Source: Nocardia abscessus NBRC 100374
GTDB taxonomy: Bacteria > Actinomycetota > Actinomycetes > Mycobacteriales > Mycobacteriaceae
Direction: 5' to 3'
Assembly (NCBI RefSeq): GCF_000308455.1
Contig: NZ_BAFP01000117.1
Span: 1 to 64,000, forward strand
Length of the DNA: 64,000 bases
Shown here: positions 33,500 to 42,927 of the stretch, one piece after another
Layout: the number at the start of each line of letters is the position of its first letter
Position numbering within the stretch: position 1 is the first letter of the stretch
Position numbers and translations under genes: made by a program
Notes under the pieces: model-generated
Database searches by the model: none
What the model saw: the letters and a program-made list of their open reading frames with translations, nothing else
What the model was told of the DNA's origin: nothing

Positions 33500-36112
33500 T
33501 CACTTGACCAGTACGGCCTGCAGCTCCGCGGCGGCGGTCGGCCTCTTGTGTTCGGGCACGCCGTAGGTGGTCGTCCGCTCCCGGGCGGGCCTGCCGATGC
33601 CCGCGGCGATGTCCACCAACTCGGCGACGGTCTTCGCCGACCCGTGCTGCGAGCCCGCCATCCGGGAGATGGTCTCCTCCATCAACGTGCCGCCCAGGTC
33701 GTTCGCGCCGCTGTTCAGCATCACCCGGGTTCCGGTGGCGCCGAGTTTGACCCAGCTGGTCTGGATGTTGTGGATCCGGCCGTGCAGCATGATCCTGGCC
33801 AGCGCGTGCGCGGCGCGGTTGTCCCGATTGGTCGGGCCGGGCCGCGCGGCGCCCGCCAGGTACAGCGGCGCGCTCTGGTGCACGAACGGCAGCAGCACGA
33901 ATTCGGTGAAACCACCGGTCTCGTCCTGGATTCCGCGCAGCACCCGCAGATGCCCGACCCAGTGCTTCGGATTGTCCACGTGCCCGTACATCATGGTCGA
34001 GCTGGACCGGATGCCCACCCGGTGCGCGGTGGTGATCACATCGATCCACGCCGAACTGGGCAGTTTGCCCTTGGTGAGCACCCAGCGCACCTCGTCGTCC
34101 AGGATCTCCGCCGCGGTGCCGGGAATGGTGTCCAGACCGGCCTCCTTCAGCGCGACCAGCCAGTCCCGGACACTCTGGCCGCCGCGCGAGGCGCCGTTGA
34201 CGATCTCCATCGGGCTGAACGCGTGCACGTGCATCGACGGCACCCGTCGCTTGACCGCCCGCACCAGGTCGGCGTACCCGGTGACCGGCAGGTCCGGGTC
34301 GATGCCGCCCTGCATGCACACCTCGGTGGCGCCGTCGACGTGCGCCTCCCAGGCCCGGTCGGCGACCTCCTCCGTGCTCAGCGTGAACGCGTCCGCGTCG
34401 CCCTTGCGCTGGGCGAACGCGCAGAACCGGCACCCGGTGTAACAGATGTTGGTGAAGTTGATGTTCCGGTTCACCACGTAGGTGACGTCGTCACCGACCG
34501 TGTCGCGGCGCAGCTGGTCGGCCAGCGCGGCGACGGCCTCCAGCTCGGCGCCGTCGGCTGTGGCCAGTGCGAGGTAGTCGGCGTCGCTGAGCCCGGCCGG
34601 ATCGCGTTCGGCGGCGCGCAGCGCGGCGAGCACGTCGGCGTCCAGCCGCTGCGGCGCGGCGGCGAGGTCGCGCGCCTGCTCCCGGATGGTGTCCCAGTCG
34701 CCGAAGGCGCCGACGACCTCCTGCCCGAGCGCCGCGTCGCTACGGGCCTCGGTGTTGCGGCCCTCGGTGTCGATGGCGGTGTTGAGGTCGACGCGTCCGG
34801 CCGATTCCCAGGACTCGTCCGGTTCCTGCCAGGGCAGGCCGACCGGGATCGCGTCCGGCTTCGCCAGCCCCGTCGCCGGGTCGGTGAGCGCCGCGACGTG
34901 CGCGCCGATGCGCGGATCGACCCACGGGTTGCCCGCACGCACGTATTTCGGGTGCGCGGAGGTCCGCTCGACGAGCTGATAGCCCGCCGCCTCGGTGATC
35001 TCCCGCAACGTGTCCAGGTTCGGCCACGGCCGCTCCGGGTTCACGTGGTCGGGCGTCACCGGCGAGACACCGCCCCAGTCGTCGATGCCCGCCTCGATCA
35101 GCGCGCGGCACTCGGCGTGCGACACCAGGTTCGGCGGCGCCTGCACCGGCACGTCGGGCCCGAGCAGGACGCGCGCGACGGCGATGGTGGCGAGGAATTC
35201 CTCCAGGCCCGCGTCCGGCACGTCGCGCATCGCGGTGTCGTCCTTGGCGCGGAAGTTCTGGATTATGACTTCCTGGATGTGCCCGAATGCCTTGTGCTGC
35301 TTGCGAATCGCCATGATCGACTCGGCCCGCTCGGCCATCGTCTCCCCGATGCCCACCAGGATGCCGGTGGTGTAGGGCACCGAGAGCCGGCCCGCGTCGG
35401 TGATGGCGCGCAGCCGCACCGCGGGGTCCTTGTCCGGGCTGCCGTAGTGGCAGTTGCCCTTCTCGGTGAACAGCCTGGCCGAGGTGGTCTCCAGCATCAT
35501 GCCCATGGACTGGGCCACCGGCTTGAGCCGCGCGATCTCCTCCCACGACATCACGCCCGGGTTCAGGTGCGGCAGCAGGCCCGTCTCCTCCAGCACCATG
35601 ATCGACACGGCGCGCAGGTAGTCCAGCGTGGAGTCGTAGCCGCGCTCGTCCAGCCACTGCGCCGCCTCCGGCCAGCGGTCCTCGGGCCGGTCACCCAGCG
35701 TGAACAGCGCCTCCTTGCATCCGAGCGCGGCGCCGCGGCGGGCGATGTCCAGCACCTCGTCGGGTTCGAGGAACATCCCTTTGCCCTCGGCGCGCAGCTT
35801 GCCGGGCACGGTGACGAAGGTGCAGTAGTGGCATTTGTCCCGGCACAGCCGGGTGAGCGGGATGAAGACGTTGCGGGAGTAGCTGATCGTCTCGGGACGC
35901 CCGGCGGACGCCAGCCCGGCGTCACGCACCCGCGCGGCGCTGCGACACAGGTCGGCGAGATCGTCACCGGTCGCGTGCAGCAGCACCGCGGCCTCGTCCA
36001 CGTTCAACGTGACACCGTCGCGGGCCCTGCGCAGCGCCCGGCGCATGGCCGATGGACTGGGCGGCGCGGACGGAACGCTCGGGTTCGGTAGGTCGGTCAC
36101 GCCCTCGATCAT
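33500..36112 (-). CDS. fbiC: FO synthase (7,8-didemethyl-8-hydroxy-5-deazariboflavin synthase)
   Basis: This 870-residue fused enzyme makes the deazaflavin FO of coenzyme F420 from tyrosine and a ribityl-diaminouracil. It has two radical-SAM halves. The N-terminal CofG-like half has CRDKCHYC (Cys90, Cys94, Cys97) binding a 4Fe-4S cluster. The CofH-like half has CYTGCRFC near residue 555. Downstream blocks such as EVCMQGGIDPDLPVTGYADLVRAVK and MYGHVDNPKHW are typical. It matches Rv1173. The PPOX protein at 24602-24994 is a possible F420 user. Confidence 0.97.
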   Translation of the reverse strand: MIEGVTDLPNPSVPSAPPSPSAMRRALRRARDGVTLNVDEAAVLLHATGDDLADLCRSAARVRDAGLASAGRPETISYSRNVFIPLTRLCRDKCHYCTFVTVPGKLRAEGKGMFLEPDEVLDIARRGAALGCKEALFTLGDRPEDRWPEAAQWLDERGYDSTLDYLRAVSIMVLEETGLLPHLNPGVMSWEEIARLKPVAQSMGMMLETTSARLFTEKGNCHYGSPDKDPAVRLRAITDAGRLSVPYTTGILVGIGETMAERAESIMAIRKQHKAFGHIQEVIIQNFRAKDDTAMRDVPDAGLEEFLATIAVARVLLGPDVPVQAPPNLVSHAECRALIEAGIDDWGGVSPVTPDHVNPERPWPNLDTLREITEAAGYQLVERTSAHPKYVRAGNPWVDPRIGAHVAALTDPATGLAKPDAIPVGLPWQEPDESWESAGRVDLNTAIDTEGRNTEARSDAALGQEVVGAFGDWDTIREQARDLAAAPQRLDADVLAALRAAERDPAGLSDADYLALATADGAELEAVAALADQLRRDTVGDDVTYVVNRNINFTNICYTGCRFCAFAQRKGDADAFTLSTEEVADRAWEAHVDGATEVCMQGGIDPDLPVTGYADLVRAVKRRVPSMHVHAFSPMEIVNGASRGGQSVRDWLVALKEAGLDTIPGTAAEILDDEVRWVLTKGKLPSSAWIDVITTAHRVGIRSSSTMMYGHVDNPKHWVGHLRVLRGIQDETGGFTEFVLLPFVHQSAPLYLAGAARPGPTNRDNRAAHALARIMLHGRIHNIQTSWVKLGATGTRVMLNSGANDLGGTLMEETISRMAGSQHGSAKTVAELVDIAAGIGRPARERTTTYGVPEHKRPTAAAELQAVLVK

Positions 36113-36436
36113 GCGCTACACATCCGGAACTGTCTCCCTCCAGTGCTGGTTGCGGCGAAGCGGACGAGCCACCCGGGCCACTGCTCCGCTCACCACGGAG
36201 CCCACGCGGGGACGCGGGCGCCGTTGAGCGTTGACAACTGTGCGGTGCCCGAGGCTATTCCAGGGCGCCGCACGCCGCAGGGCCCGCTCAGCCTTCGACG
36301 GTGGCCTCGGTGAGCACCGCCGAGTCGCAGGAGCCCGCGGCCTCGCGCCCACCCGCCTGCCGGGTCCGCGACGCCGCCGTGAGCCGCTGACGATTGCCTG
36401 CGACAGCGCAGGCGTGGTCGTGCAAACATTGGCAGC
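36113..36436 (+). other. Divergent intergenic region, fbiC / PH-domain genes
   Basis: About 320 bp separate the fbiC start from the ATG at 36437. TTGACA at 36231-36236 followed by TATTCC at 36256-36261 (19-bp spacer) could be a rightward promoter with a long leader. No gene, repeat or RNA structure could be supported. Confidence 0.4.
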
Positions 36437-36934
36437 ATGTCGCAGCCGCGCACGATCATGGCCGATCCGGCCTGGCGCCCGAGCCCGAAGGCGAAGCTCC
36501 TGTGGACCGTGCAGGCCGCGCTGGCCTGGGCGATCCCGTTCGCGGCGCTGCTGGTGTGGGCGGTGCTCGACTCTGCGCACCGAGGGTGGCAGCTCGGATG
36601 GTTCCTGGTCGCGCTCGTGCCGGCCGCGCTGAATATCGGGGTGGCGCCGTGGTGGCGGTACGCCGTGCACCGCTGGGAGGTCACCGACGAGGCGGTCTAC
36701 ACCCGGGTCGGCTGGCTCACCCAGGAGAGCCGGGTCGCGCCGATCTCGCGGGTGCAGACCGTCGACACCGAGCGCGGTCCGCTCGAGCGCCTGCTCGGAC
36801 TGGCCACGGTCACCGTGACCACCGCGTCCTCCGCGGGAGCGGTCCAGATCAGCGCGCTCGATCTCCCGGTGGCCGAAGAGACCGTGACGCGGCTGGCCCG
36901 CATCGCCGCCCAGCACCGCGGCGACGCGACATGA
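36437..36934 (+). CDS. Membrane protein with bacterial PH domain (YdbS-like)
   Basis: This 165-residue protein has two transmembrane helices (about 22-43 and 53-72) followed by a bPH_2 domain: HRWEVTDEAVYTRVGWLTQESRVAPISRVQTVDTERGPLERLLGLATVTVTTASS. It is the short partner of a two-gene unit; the next gene encodes a larger protein with repeated PH domains, and the two overlap by 4 nt (ATGA). The pair resembles Bacillus ydbS-ydbT, linked there to resistance against certain membrane-active agents. Function here is inferred only from that resemblance. Confidence 0.85.
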   Translation: MSQPRTIMADPAWRPSPKAKLLWTVQAALAWAIPFAALLVWAVLDSAHRGWQLGWFLVALVPAALNIGVAPWWRYAVHRWEVTDEAVYTRVGWLTQESRVAPISRVQTVDTERGPLERLLGLATVTVTTASSAGAVQISALDLPVAEETVTRLARIAAQHRGDAT

Positions 36935-38538
36935 GCGCCGAGCCGGCCACCGGCCCCGCGCAGGCCGAGCAACCGTGGCAGCGGCTGGACAAGCGGATGC
37001 TGCTGGTCCATCCGATCACCGAGGTTGTGAAGTTCATCCCGGTGCTGATCGGGTCGGTGATCCTCGGTACCAGCAGCGGCAACCACATGTGGAGCATCAT
37101 CCCGATCGTGCTGATCGTGGGGTTCGCGCTGACCCGCTGGTTCACCACGACGTACCGGGTCGGGCCGACGCACGTCGAGTTGCGAACCGGACTGCTGGCG
37201 CGCAAGAAACTGTCGGTGCCGCGATCGCGGATCCGCTCGGTGGACATCGAGGCGGACCTGCTGCACCGGATTCTCGGGCTCGCGGTGCTGGCGATCGGGA
37301 CCGGCCAGCAGGCCGACTCGGGTGAGCAGTTCAAGCTCGACGCTTTGGACGCACGGGTCCTACCGCCGTTGCGCACCGCGCTGCTCGCCCACACGGCGGG
37401 CCCGGCGCACGCGCCAGAGGATCGAAAACAACCGCAGGAGAACGTATCCGGTGGTTTCACCGGGACGCGCACCCGAGGGCGCGAGATCGGGCACTGGAGT
37501 CCGGCCTGGGTGCGCTACGCCCCGCTGTCGCTGACCGGGTTCGCGATCATCGCGCCGATCGTCGGCCTCGCGTTCCAGTACGGGCTCGGCGAGATCGTGT
37601 TCCGGTCGGACGCGGTGCACGACGTGGAAGACGGCGGCGCGCTCGCACTCGCCCTCGCGGGAGCCGCACTGTTGGGCGCCATCGTCCTCGTGGTCAGCGG
37701 TGCGGCGTGCGCGCACTATCTGGCCACCTATTTCGGGCTGCGCGTCCGCGACGACGGCAAGACCTTGCAGCTGCGCCACGGACTGTTCACCACCCGACAG
37801 ATCACCCTCGACCGGGCGCGGCTGCGCGGGGCGACGGTCAAGGAACCGCTGCTGCTCCGCCTGGCGGGCGGCGCCGAACTCGAAGCGATCATGACCGGCG
37901 AGAACCCGCGGCAGAAGATTCTGCCGCAGGCCCCGCGCGGCGCCGTCGAGCACACCCTCGGCCATCTGCTCGCCCCCGACGAGATACGCGACAGCGACCT
38001 ACCCGGCGGTCCCGACGCGCGGCCCACGGGCGCGGGGGCGGCGGACGCGCACACCGTTCCGGCGCCGGGCAGCGCCCCGCTGATCGCGCACGGCCCGGCC
38101 GCGCGGCGCCGCAGGCATATCCGCACGCTCGCGCCTGTCGTCTTCATCGCGGCGGTGCTGGCCGCCATCTCCCTTGCCGGACAGTCTTATTCGCCGTGGT
38201 GGTGGCTACTGCCCGGCCTCGCCCTGCCGCTCGCGCTCGCGCTCGCGGAGGACCGCTACCGCGGCCTCGGGCACGCGGTGCTCCCCCGCACGGCAGCGGG
38301 CCCGACCTGGCTGATCACTCGGACCGGATCGCTCGACCGGGATCGCGACTGCCTGGAGGCGCCCGGCGTGATCGGCTGGACAGTGCGCCAGACCTTGTTC
38401 CAGCGGCGCGCCGGAGTCGCCACGGTGGTCGCGGCGACCGCGGCGGGCAAGAAGCGCTACGCGGTGATCGACCTTCCTGCCGACGAAGCATGGCAGCTCA
38501 TCGAAGCCGTCACTCCGGGGCTGACCGCCGCGCGCTGA
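36931..38538 (+). CDS. Multi-PH-domain membrane protein (YdbT-like)
   Basis: This 535-residue membrane protein has at least two, probably three, bPH_2 domains separated by pairs of transmembrane helices. The first is clear: TYRVGPTHVELRTGLLARKKLSVPRSRIRSVDIEADLLHRILGLAVLAIGTG at about 72-125. Similar segments recur near 270-330 (GLRVRDDGKTLQLRHGLFTTRQITLDRARLRG) and 430-520. Helix pairs lie near 35-65, 195-260 and 395-425. Its ATG overlaps the stop of the short partner gene. No catalytic motif is seen; a role in envelope stress is possible. Confidence 0.85.
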   Translation: MSAEPATGPAQAEQPWQRLDKRMLLVHPITEVVKFIPVLIGSVILGTSSGNHMWSIIPIVLIVGFALTRWFTTTYRVGPTHVELRTGLLARKKLSVPRSRIRSVDIEADLLHRILGLAVLAIGTGQQADSGEQFKLDALDARVLPPLRTALLAHTAGPAHAPEDRKQPQENVSGGFTGTRTRGREIGHWSPAWVRYAPLSLTGFAIIAPIVGLAFQYGLGEIVFRSDAVHDVEDGGALALALAGAALLGAIVLVVSGAACAHYLATYFGLRVRDDGKTLQLRHGLFTTRQITLDRARLRGATVKEPLLLRLAGGAELEAIMTGENPRQKILPQAPRGAVEHTLGHLLAPDEIRDSDLPGGPDARPTGAGAADAHTVPAPGSAPLIAHGPAARRRRHIRTLAPVVFIAAVLAAISLAGQSYSPWWWLLPGLALPLALALAEDRYRGLGHAVLPRTAAGPTWLITRTGSLDRDRDCLEAPGVIGWTVRQTLFQRRAGVATVVAATAAGKKRYAVIDLPADEAWQLIEAVTPGLTAAR

Positions 38539-38619
38539 GCACCGCGCATCGGTGTCGCTGATCGGTTGCCGAGCGACCACGGAGTTCAATGGACGCCGTA
38601 GTGACTCGACCCGCCCGGC

Positions 38620-39060
38620 TCAATGGCGGCTGAAGATGTGCGCGTTCGCCTGGATGTAGATGTACGCCAGCGGCGGGAGCAGCCCGCTGAACAGCAACAG
38701 CGCCGTCCGCCAATCATTGCCGAGCAGAATGTCACCGCCCGGCCCCCTGCTCGCGCAGACCAGGAAGCCGAACGCCCAGGCCACCACGGGAAGACCCATG
38801 ACCGCGGGGCGCCGGGTGACCGTTCGCACGCCCGCGACGAGCAGGACGTTCACCACCCCGGCCGCCACGACGGAGACCGGAAACGCCAAGGAGCCCAGGT
38901 AGGTCGGCAGGTACAGCACCTCGAGCGCCAAGGTGAGCACGGCGTCGAAGATCAGCAGCACGATGATCACCTGGCCCAGGGCGATGCCCCCTGGGAGCCG
39001 GATGGCGCCGGACGCCACGGGAGCGTGATCGCCTGCGTGGTCGTCGACCTTGGTCGTCAC
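38620..39060 (-). CDS. Four-helix membrane protein (Rv1171-like)
   Basis: This 146-residue integral membrane protein has about four transmembrane helices (near 28-48, 58-80, 88-105 and 118-138) and a polar N-terminus. From memory the place beside mshB matches Rv1171, a conserved protein of unknown function. The GTG at 39060 overlaps the stop of a 52-codon ORF (39057-39215) in a GTGA, and a chain of short overlaps leads back toward mshB, so it probably belongs to the lpqW-mshB transcript. No motif suggests an activity. Confidence 0.8.
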   Translation of the reverse strand: MTTKVDDHAGDHAPVASGAIRLPGGIALGQVIIVLLIFDAVLTLALEVLYLPTYLGSLAFPVSVVAAGVVNVLLVAGVRTVTRRPAVMGLPVVAWAFGFLVCASRGPGGDILLGNDWRTALLLFSGLLPPLAYIYIQANAHIFSRH

Positions 39061-39215
39061 GGCACCGGAGGATAGCCGAGGAGGGTCAACAGGTGGCTCT
39101 GCATGTCGGCGAACGCGTACAGCACGGTCATATACAGGTCGTGCTGCTCCTGCCAGTGCGGCCGCATACTGTCGACGAACGCCGCGATCGCGTTCTGGAG
39201 CTCCCAGTTGTACAT
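39057..39215 (-). CDS. 52-residue conserved-looking small protein
   Basis: A short leftward frame starts at ATG 39215 with MYNWELQNAIAAFVDSMR and continues with HWQEQHDLYMTVLYAFADMQ, ending GYPPVP. It reads like an amphipathic helical protein rich in aromatic and His residues. Its TGA overlaps the GTG of the next gene by four bases, which supports real translation and coupling. It is too short for usual ORF cut-offs. Function is unknown; an accessory peptide for the adjacent membrane protein is one possibility. Confidence 0.6.
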   Translation of the reverse strand: MYNWELQNAIAAFVDSMRPHWQEQHDLYMTVLYAFADMQSHLLTLLGYPPVP

Positions 39216-39251
39216 ACTGCCGAGTCTATTCCGGCGTTCCCAGGCGCATGA

Positions 39252-39368
39252 TCAGTTCTCCCGGTCGGCGGGCAGGCCGGCGACCACCGGGAACTCGCCG
39301 GTGGGACCACCACGCAGGTAGTGCGCGTGGCAATCCGCAGGCAACGCAGAATCGCCGGGATCCGTCAT
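39252..39368 (-). CDS. 38-residue ORF overlapping the mshB stop
   Basis: A short frame begins at ATG 39368, overlapping the mshB stop as ATGA, and ends with TGA at 39252-39254. It starts MTDPGDSALPADCHAHYLRG and ends in a Pro/Arg segment. About four-fifths of its codons end in G or C, consistent with coding use here but not proof. It has no ribosome site of its own beyond coupling to mshB. The 36 bp to the next small ORF leave little room for a promoter. Treat as a candidate only. Confidence 0.38.
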   Translation of the reverse strand: MTDPGDSALPADCHAHYLRGGPTGEFPVVAGLPADREN

Positions 39369-40249
39369 TCCACTCCGGCGAACAAATCGTGCTCCCGGCC
39401 GTCCGGGCCGAGCGGTCCGCGTCGACCTCGCACCAGGATGAAGTGTTCCTCGGGCAGCACCGGCTGGGCGACATCGTTCGACAGGGCGAATTCCCGACCG
39501 GACGGCGCGACGGTGACTTGCGTGGCATGTGCCCGCAGCGCGGCGCGCTTGGCCGCCAGCACGTCGGAGACGTCGATCGTGGTGGTGACCTCGTGGCTGG
39601 GCACGCTGGCGAGTTCGCCTTCCGCGGGCAGCCGCCAGCCAAGCGGCAGCGCGCCGGGCAGGCCGGCAGCCGTGCGCCGGGCCAGCGCGGTGGTGTGCGA
39701 GCGAAGCATGTCGGCGTCGGTGACGGTCCAGTAGAACTTCGGGGTGTCCCAGCCCTCGTCCGCGGCAGCCCGCACCGCGGCCGTGGTGATCTCGTGCGCG
39801 CGGATGTGGTCCGGGTGGCCGTAGCCGCCTCTCGGGTCGTAGCCGACCACCACGCGCGGTCGCAAGCGCAGCACCACGTCCGTGAGAGCCCGCACGGCCT
39901 CGTCCCCGGAGCGCACGAAGACCCGCGGCTTGTTCGCGGCGGGGGTTCCCGCCATTCCGGAGTCGCGCCAGCGGCCCGCGCCACCGAGGAAGAGCGGCGG
40001 CCCCGCGTCCAGCGCCTTCAGCGCACGGGTCAGCTCCAGCACGCGATAACCGCCGAGCTGGTCGGCGTACTGCGCGGCGAGCAGAGCCCAATCGTCGCCG
40101 ATCACCTCGCCTTCCTCGCCCAGGGTGCAGGTGACCACGGTGACCGGCACGCCGCGACGGCGGTAGAGCGCGATCGTCCCTCCGGTGGTGATGGACTCGT
40201 CGTCCGGATGGGCGTGCACCAGCAGCAGCCCGCCGGTCAGCGCCGTCAC
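39365..40249 (-). CDS. mshB: GlcNAc-Ins deacetylase, mycothiol biosynthesis
   Basis: This zinc-dependent deacetylase removes acetate from GlcNAc-inositol in mycothiol synthesis. The 294-residue LmbE-like fold protein has HAHPDDE (His14, Asp17 as metal ligands), a second ligand motif YGHPDHIRAHE, and PRVVVGYDPRGG. It corresponds to Rv1170. The GTG at 40249 overlaps the lpqW stop by four bases (GTGA). Two small ORFs and a membrane protein follow closely, so the operon is probably lpqW-mshB-small-small-Rv1171-like. Confidence 0.95.
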   Translation of the reverse strand: MTALTGGLLLVHAHPDDESITTGGTIALYRRRGVPVTVVTCTLGEEGEVIGDDWALLAAQYADQLGGYRVLELTRALKALDAGPPLFLGGAGRWRDSGMAGTPAANKPRVFVRSGDEAVRALTDVVLRLRPRVVVGYDPRGGYGHPDHIRAHEITTAAVRAAADEGWDTPKFYWTVTDADMLRSHTTALARRTAAGLPGALPLGWRLPAEGELASVPSHEVTTTIDVSDVLAAKRAALRAHATQVTVAPSGREFALSNDVAQPVLPEEHFILVRGRRGPLGPDGREHDLFAGVE

Positions 40250-42024
40250 GGGATCCTGCGCCACATGGACGCGTCGCCGAAGACGCCGACCTGGATCGCG
40301 CCGCTGAGCGAGGCGCCGTCCACCCGGGGACCGGACGCGGCGACGGCGTTGTCCTGCACAATCGGCAGCACCGTCGCCATGGCCCACAGTTTGGGCTCCG
40401 CTTCGGCGAGCACGCGTGCCACGTCGCCGCCTCGCAGGGCCTCGTCGATCGCGGGTTGCAGGGCCGGATCACATACCCCGGCCAGGTTGCTCGGAGCGCG
40501 CTGCGCCGCCTCGGCGATGGCCTGCGCCGGGCCGGTGGCCCCCGGCAGCGCGGGCGGCGGGCATCCATAACGGGACGCCAGCACGGTCGCCGGATCGGAA
40601 CCGGCCACCTCCCAGCCGACGATCGCGTCGACCGTGCCCTCGATCAGTTCCTTGCCGTACAGCTCGTCGGCGGCGACGCTGCGCACCGTCGCGTCGATGC
40701 CCGCGCTGCGCAACTGGTCGGCGGCGGTGTTGGCCACCGCCAACGCGGTCGCGTCCCGGTCGACCGCCCCGATGCGCACGACCAGCGGCTTGCCGTCCTT
40801 CCCGACGGTGCGCGGCTGCGGTGCGGGCGAGGTCGGGGAGGTGGCGGGCGGTGGCTCCGGCGCGCGCCCGTATCCCGCGGCGGCGAGCAGCGCGAACGCT
40901 TCCTCCGCGGAGGGCCGCGGCGGGGCGGTCGGGGCATAGCCGGGGTCGGACGGCGCGAGCACCTGCGCGCGAGCCGGTTCCACCCAATTGCCGGTCTGCG
41001 CGCCGACCGTCGCCAGGAGGGCGGGATCCAGCAGCGCCAGCACACCCGAGCGCACCCGCGGATCGCTCAGTTCACCTTTGCGCCCGTTGAGCACCAGTTG
41101 CAGCACCCGCGACTGCGGCATTATCGCGGTCCGCACCGAGGGAATTGCCCCCAGCTGCGCCTGCGTCGCCACACCGCCGTGGACCAGCGCCATCTGGACG
41201 TCGCCGGTGCGCAGCGAGCCCGCCAGCTGCGCGGTGGTGCCGCCGCGGCGGAGCAGGATCTGACCCGGCATCGCCGGTGTGCCCCAGAACCGGTCGTTGC
41301 GTTCCAGCAGCATCTCGTCGCGACCGGGGTCCGCGGAGCGGATCCCGAACGGGCCCCCGGATACGCGGACGCCGTTGACCTGACCGTTCATTCCCCGGGC
41401 GAACCCGCCGGGGGCGTCTTTGAGCAGATGGGACGGCAGCAGATCGGAGAACAACTCGTGCCAGCCGGGATACGGCTGCGACATGACGACGGTGACCGTC
41501 TTGCCACCGGCCGACGAGTTCACATCCGAGATCAACCGGTATCCGGCCGGATCGACCACCCCCGGTTCGGAGATCATCTCCTGCCACAGGTAGCGGAAGT
41601 CCTCGGCCGCGATCGGCGCCCCGTCCGACCAGGACGCTTCGTTGCGCAGCTTGTAGGTGATCGTGAACGGTTCCTGCGCGGTCACCTCGGCGGAGATCAG
41701 CAACGACGAATCCGGCACCCATGCCGTCGCTCCGGGCCGTGCCGGATCGAGCACCGGCCGGAAGGGGCTGGGCAGCACCAGCGAGGCGATCGCCGAGGTA
41801 GCCGGGGACTGGTCCGAGCGCAGATGCGGATTGAAGGCGGTACCGAGGGTGTCCAAGGCGACCACCACGGTCGTCTCCGCGGGCTTGACCGGTGTGGTCT
41901 TCGGGCTGTCGGTGCTCTCGATGGGCGGCGGCGGGTTCGCCGCACAGCTGCTGATCAAGGTCAGCACTGCCACGGCCGGCAACAACGTGCGCCACGCTGC
42001 GCGTTTTCCTGCGCCCACTTTCAC
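40246..42024 (-). CDS. lpqW: Lipoprotein LpqW (family 5 solute-binding fold)
   Basis: This 592-residue lipoprotein has a basic start, a hydrophobic segment and a lipobox ISSC with Cys27, then a polar linker and a family-5 substrate-binding-protein fold (FTITYKLRNEASWSDGAPIAAEDFRYLWQEM). In mycobacteria LpqW influences the balance of PIMs and lipomannan/lipoarabinomannan, acting with the mannosyltransferase PimE, which is also encoded in this window (45796-47106). No permease or ATPase genes accompany it, supporting a non-transport role. The GTG at 42024 gives a normal signal length. Confidence 0.92.
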   Translation of the reverse strand: MKVGAGKRAAWRTLLPAVAVLTLISSCAANPPPPIESTDSPKTTPVKPAETTVVVALDTLGTAFNPHLRSDQSPATSAIASLVLPSPFRPVLDPARPGATAWVPDSSLLISAEVTAQEPFTITYKLRNEASWSDGAPIAAEDFRYLWQEMISEPGVVDPAGYRLISDVNSSAGGKTVTVVMSQPYPGWHELFSDLLPSHLLKDAPGGFARGMNGQVNGVRVSGGPFGIRSADPGRDEMLLERNDRFWGTPAMPGQILLRRGGTTAQLAGSLRTGDVQMALVHGGVATQAQLGAIPSVRTAIMPQSRVLQLVLNGRKGELSDPRVRSGVLALLDPALLATVGAQTGNWVEPARAQVLAPSDPGYAPTAPPRPSAEEAFALLAAAGYGRAPEPPPATSPTSPAPQPRTVGKDGKPLVVRIGAVDRDATALAVANTAADQLRSAGIDATVRSVAADELYGKELIEGTVDAIVGWEVAGSDPATVLASRYGCPPPALPGATGPAQAIAEAAQRAPSNLAGVCDPALQPAIDEALRGGDVARVLAEAEPKLWAMATVLPIVQDNAVAASGPRVDGASLSGAIQVGVFGDASMWRRIP

Positions 42025-42927
42025 GCTCGGGAACTCTACCGTACGGTCGAGTCCGGTCGCAGATTCCTGCCGACGTCGAGGGAATCGCCGTGAGCGAGCT
42101 GTTATCGGCGCAGAACTAACTGCGAGCGCGCCGCCGGTCGATGAGGTCGCACGCCGTACGGTGTCAAACCTCGGCAAATATTCGGCGTACCCGCCACGGC
42201 CGCAATAGGCCGTTGCGGACCGGCGCGCGGAAGACCGGAGGATGCACGGCGAGGGCGCCCACGGAAGCGGCGGAGACATCGCTGCGCACCGAAAGTGAAC
42301 AATTGCGCCGCCACGTTGAACGGCGCGGAAACTCACCCCTGCCGAGCCGTATCGGGCAGTAGCGCCGACGAGCCACCCAGATAGCACGATACTTGCACGT
42401 CAAGCTGATTTCGGTCCCCTGTACAGCCCGTCGGACGACAGCTCATCTCGGTCATGCGGGGAGCGAGACAACGCCACGAACACACTCCCCCGCCGACAAT
42501 CTTCTCCGAACGTCAGGAGATCTCCGACAAGATTCGCGAGGCCCCGATGGCTCACAATTTTCGCACCGACCGAAATCACCTGGAAGCGATTATCCACACG
42601 GTCCCGCTCATTGCACATATCCGTGTGTCACATGGACTGAACGACTAGCGGAATATTCCGAACCATATTGCCTGGCAAACACGGTAAAGGCAGTTTTCCG
42701 ATCCACCGCGACCCGGCACCGAGCAATTACAAATTGTTCTCGGACAGGCTACGTTCACAGCGAATTCACGACCCATCGGAACGAATTGCGACGTCGACCC
42801 ACCCGCGCGCGGCCCTCCTGCGCGGCGATCACGCGGACGACACGTGAAGCCACCCGCAGGCGCTCCACCGGCACGGGTTCCGGCGTCGCCGACAGCGACA
42901 ACCGGAACCCGTTCAGCCGGAAGAGAT
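42025..42927 (+). other. 900-bp gap between lpqW and typA
   Basis: No convincing gene is seen. The part around 42,400-42,800 is visibly more AT-rich than its surroundings (for example GGAATATTCC and AATTACAAATTG). A 72-codon leftward frame at 42400-42618 and a rightward 64-codon frame at 42454-42648 overlap each other and show no family features. The lpqW promoter should lie near 42030-42150. A small RNA or decayed gene is possible. Confidence 0.5.

Noticed and set aside
39128..39313. Minus-strand 61-codon ORF overlapping the 52-codon ORF
   Set aside because: It is in another frame, has a composition typical of a shadow frame, and conflicts with the better-supported small ORF that has stop-start overlap.
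42400..42618. 72-codon leftward ORF in the lpqW-typA gap
   Set aside because: It has no ribosome site or recognisable motif, and its composition follows the local AT-richer DNA.
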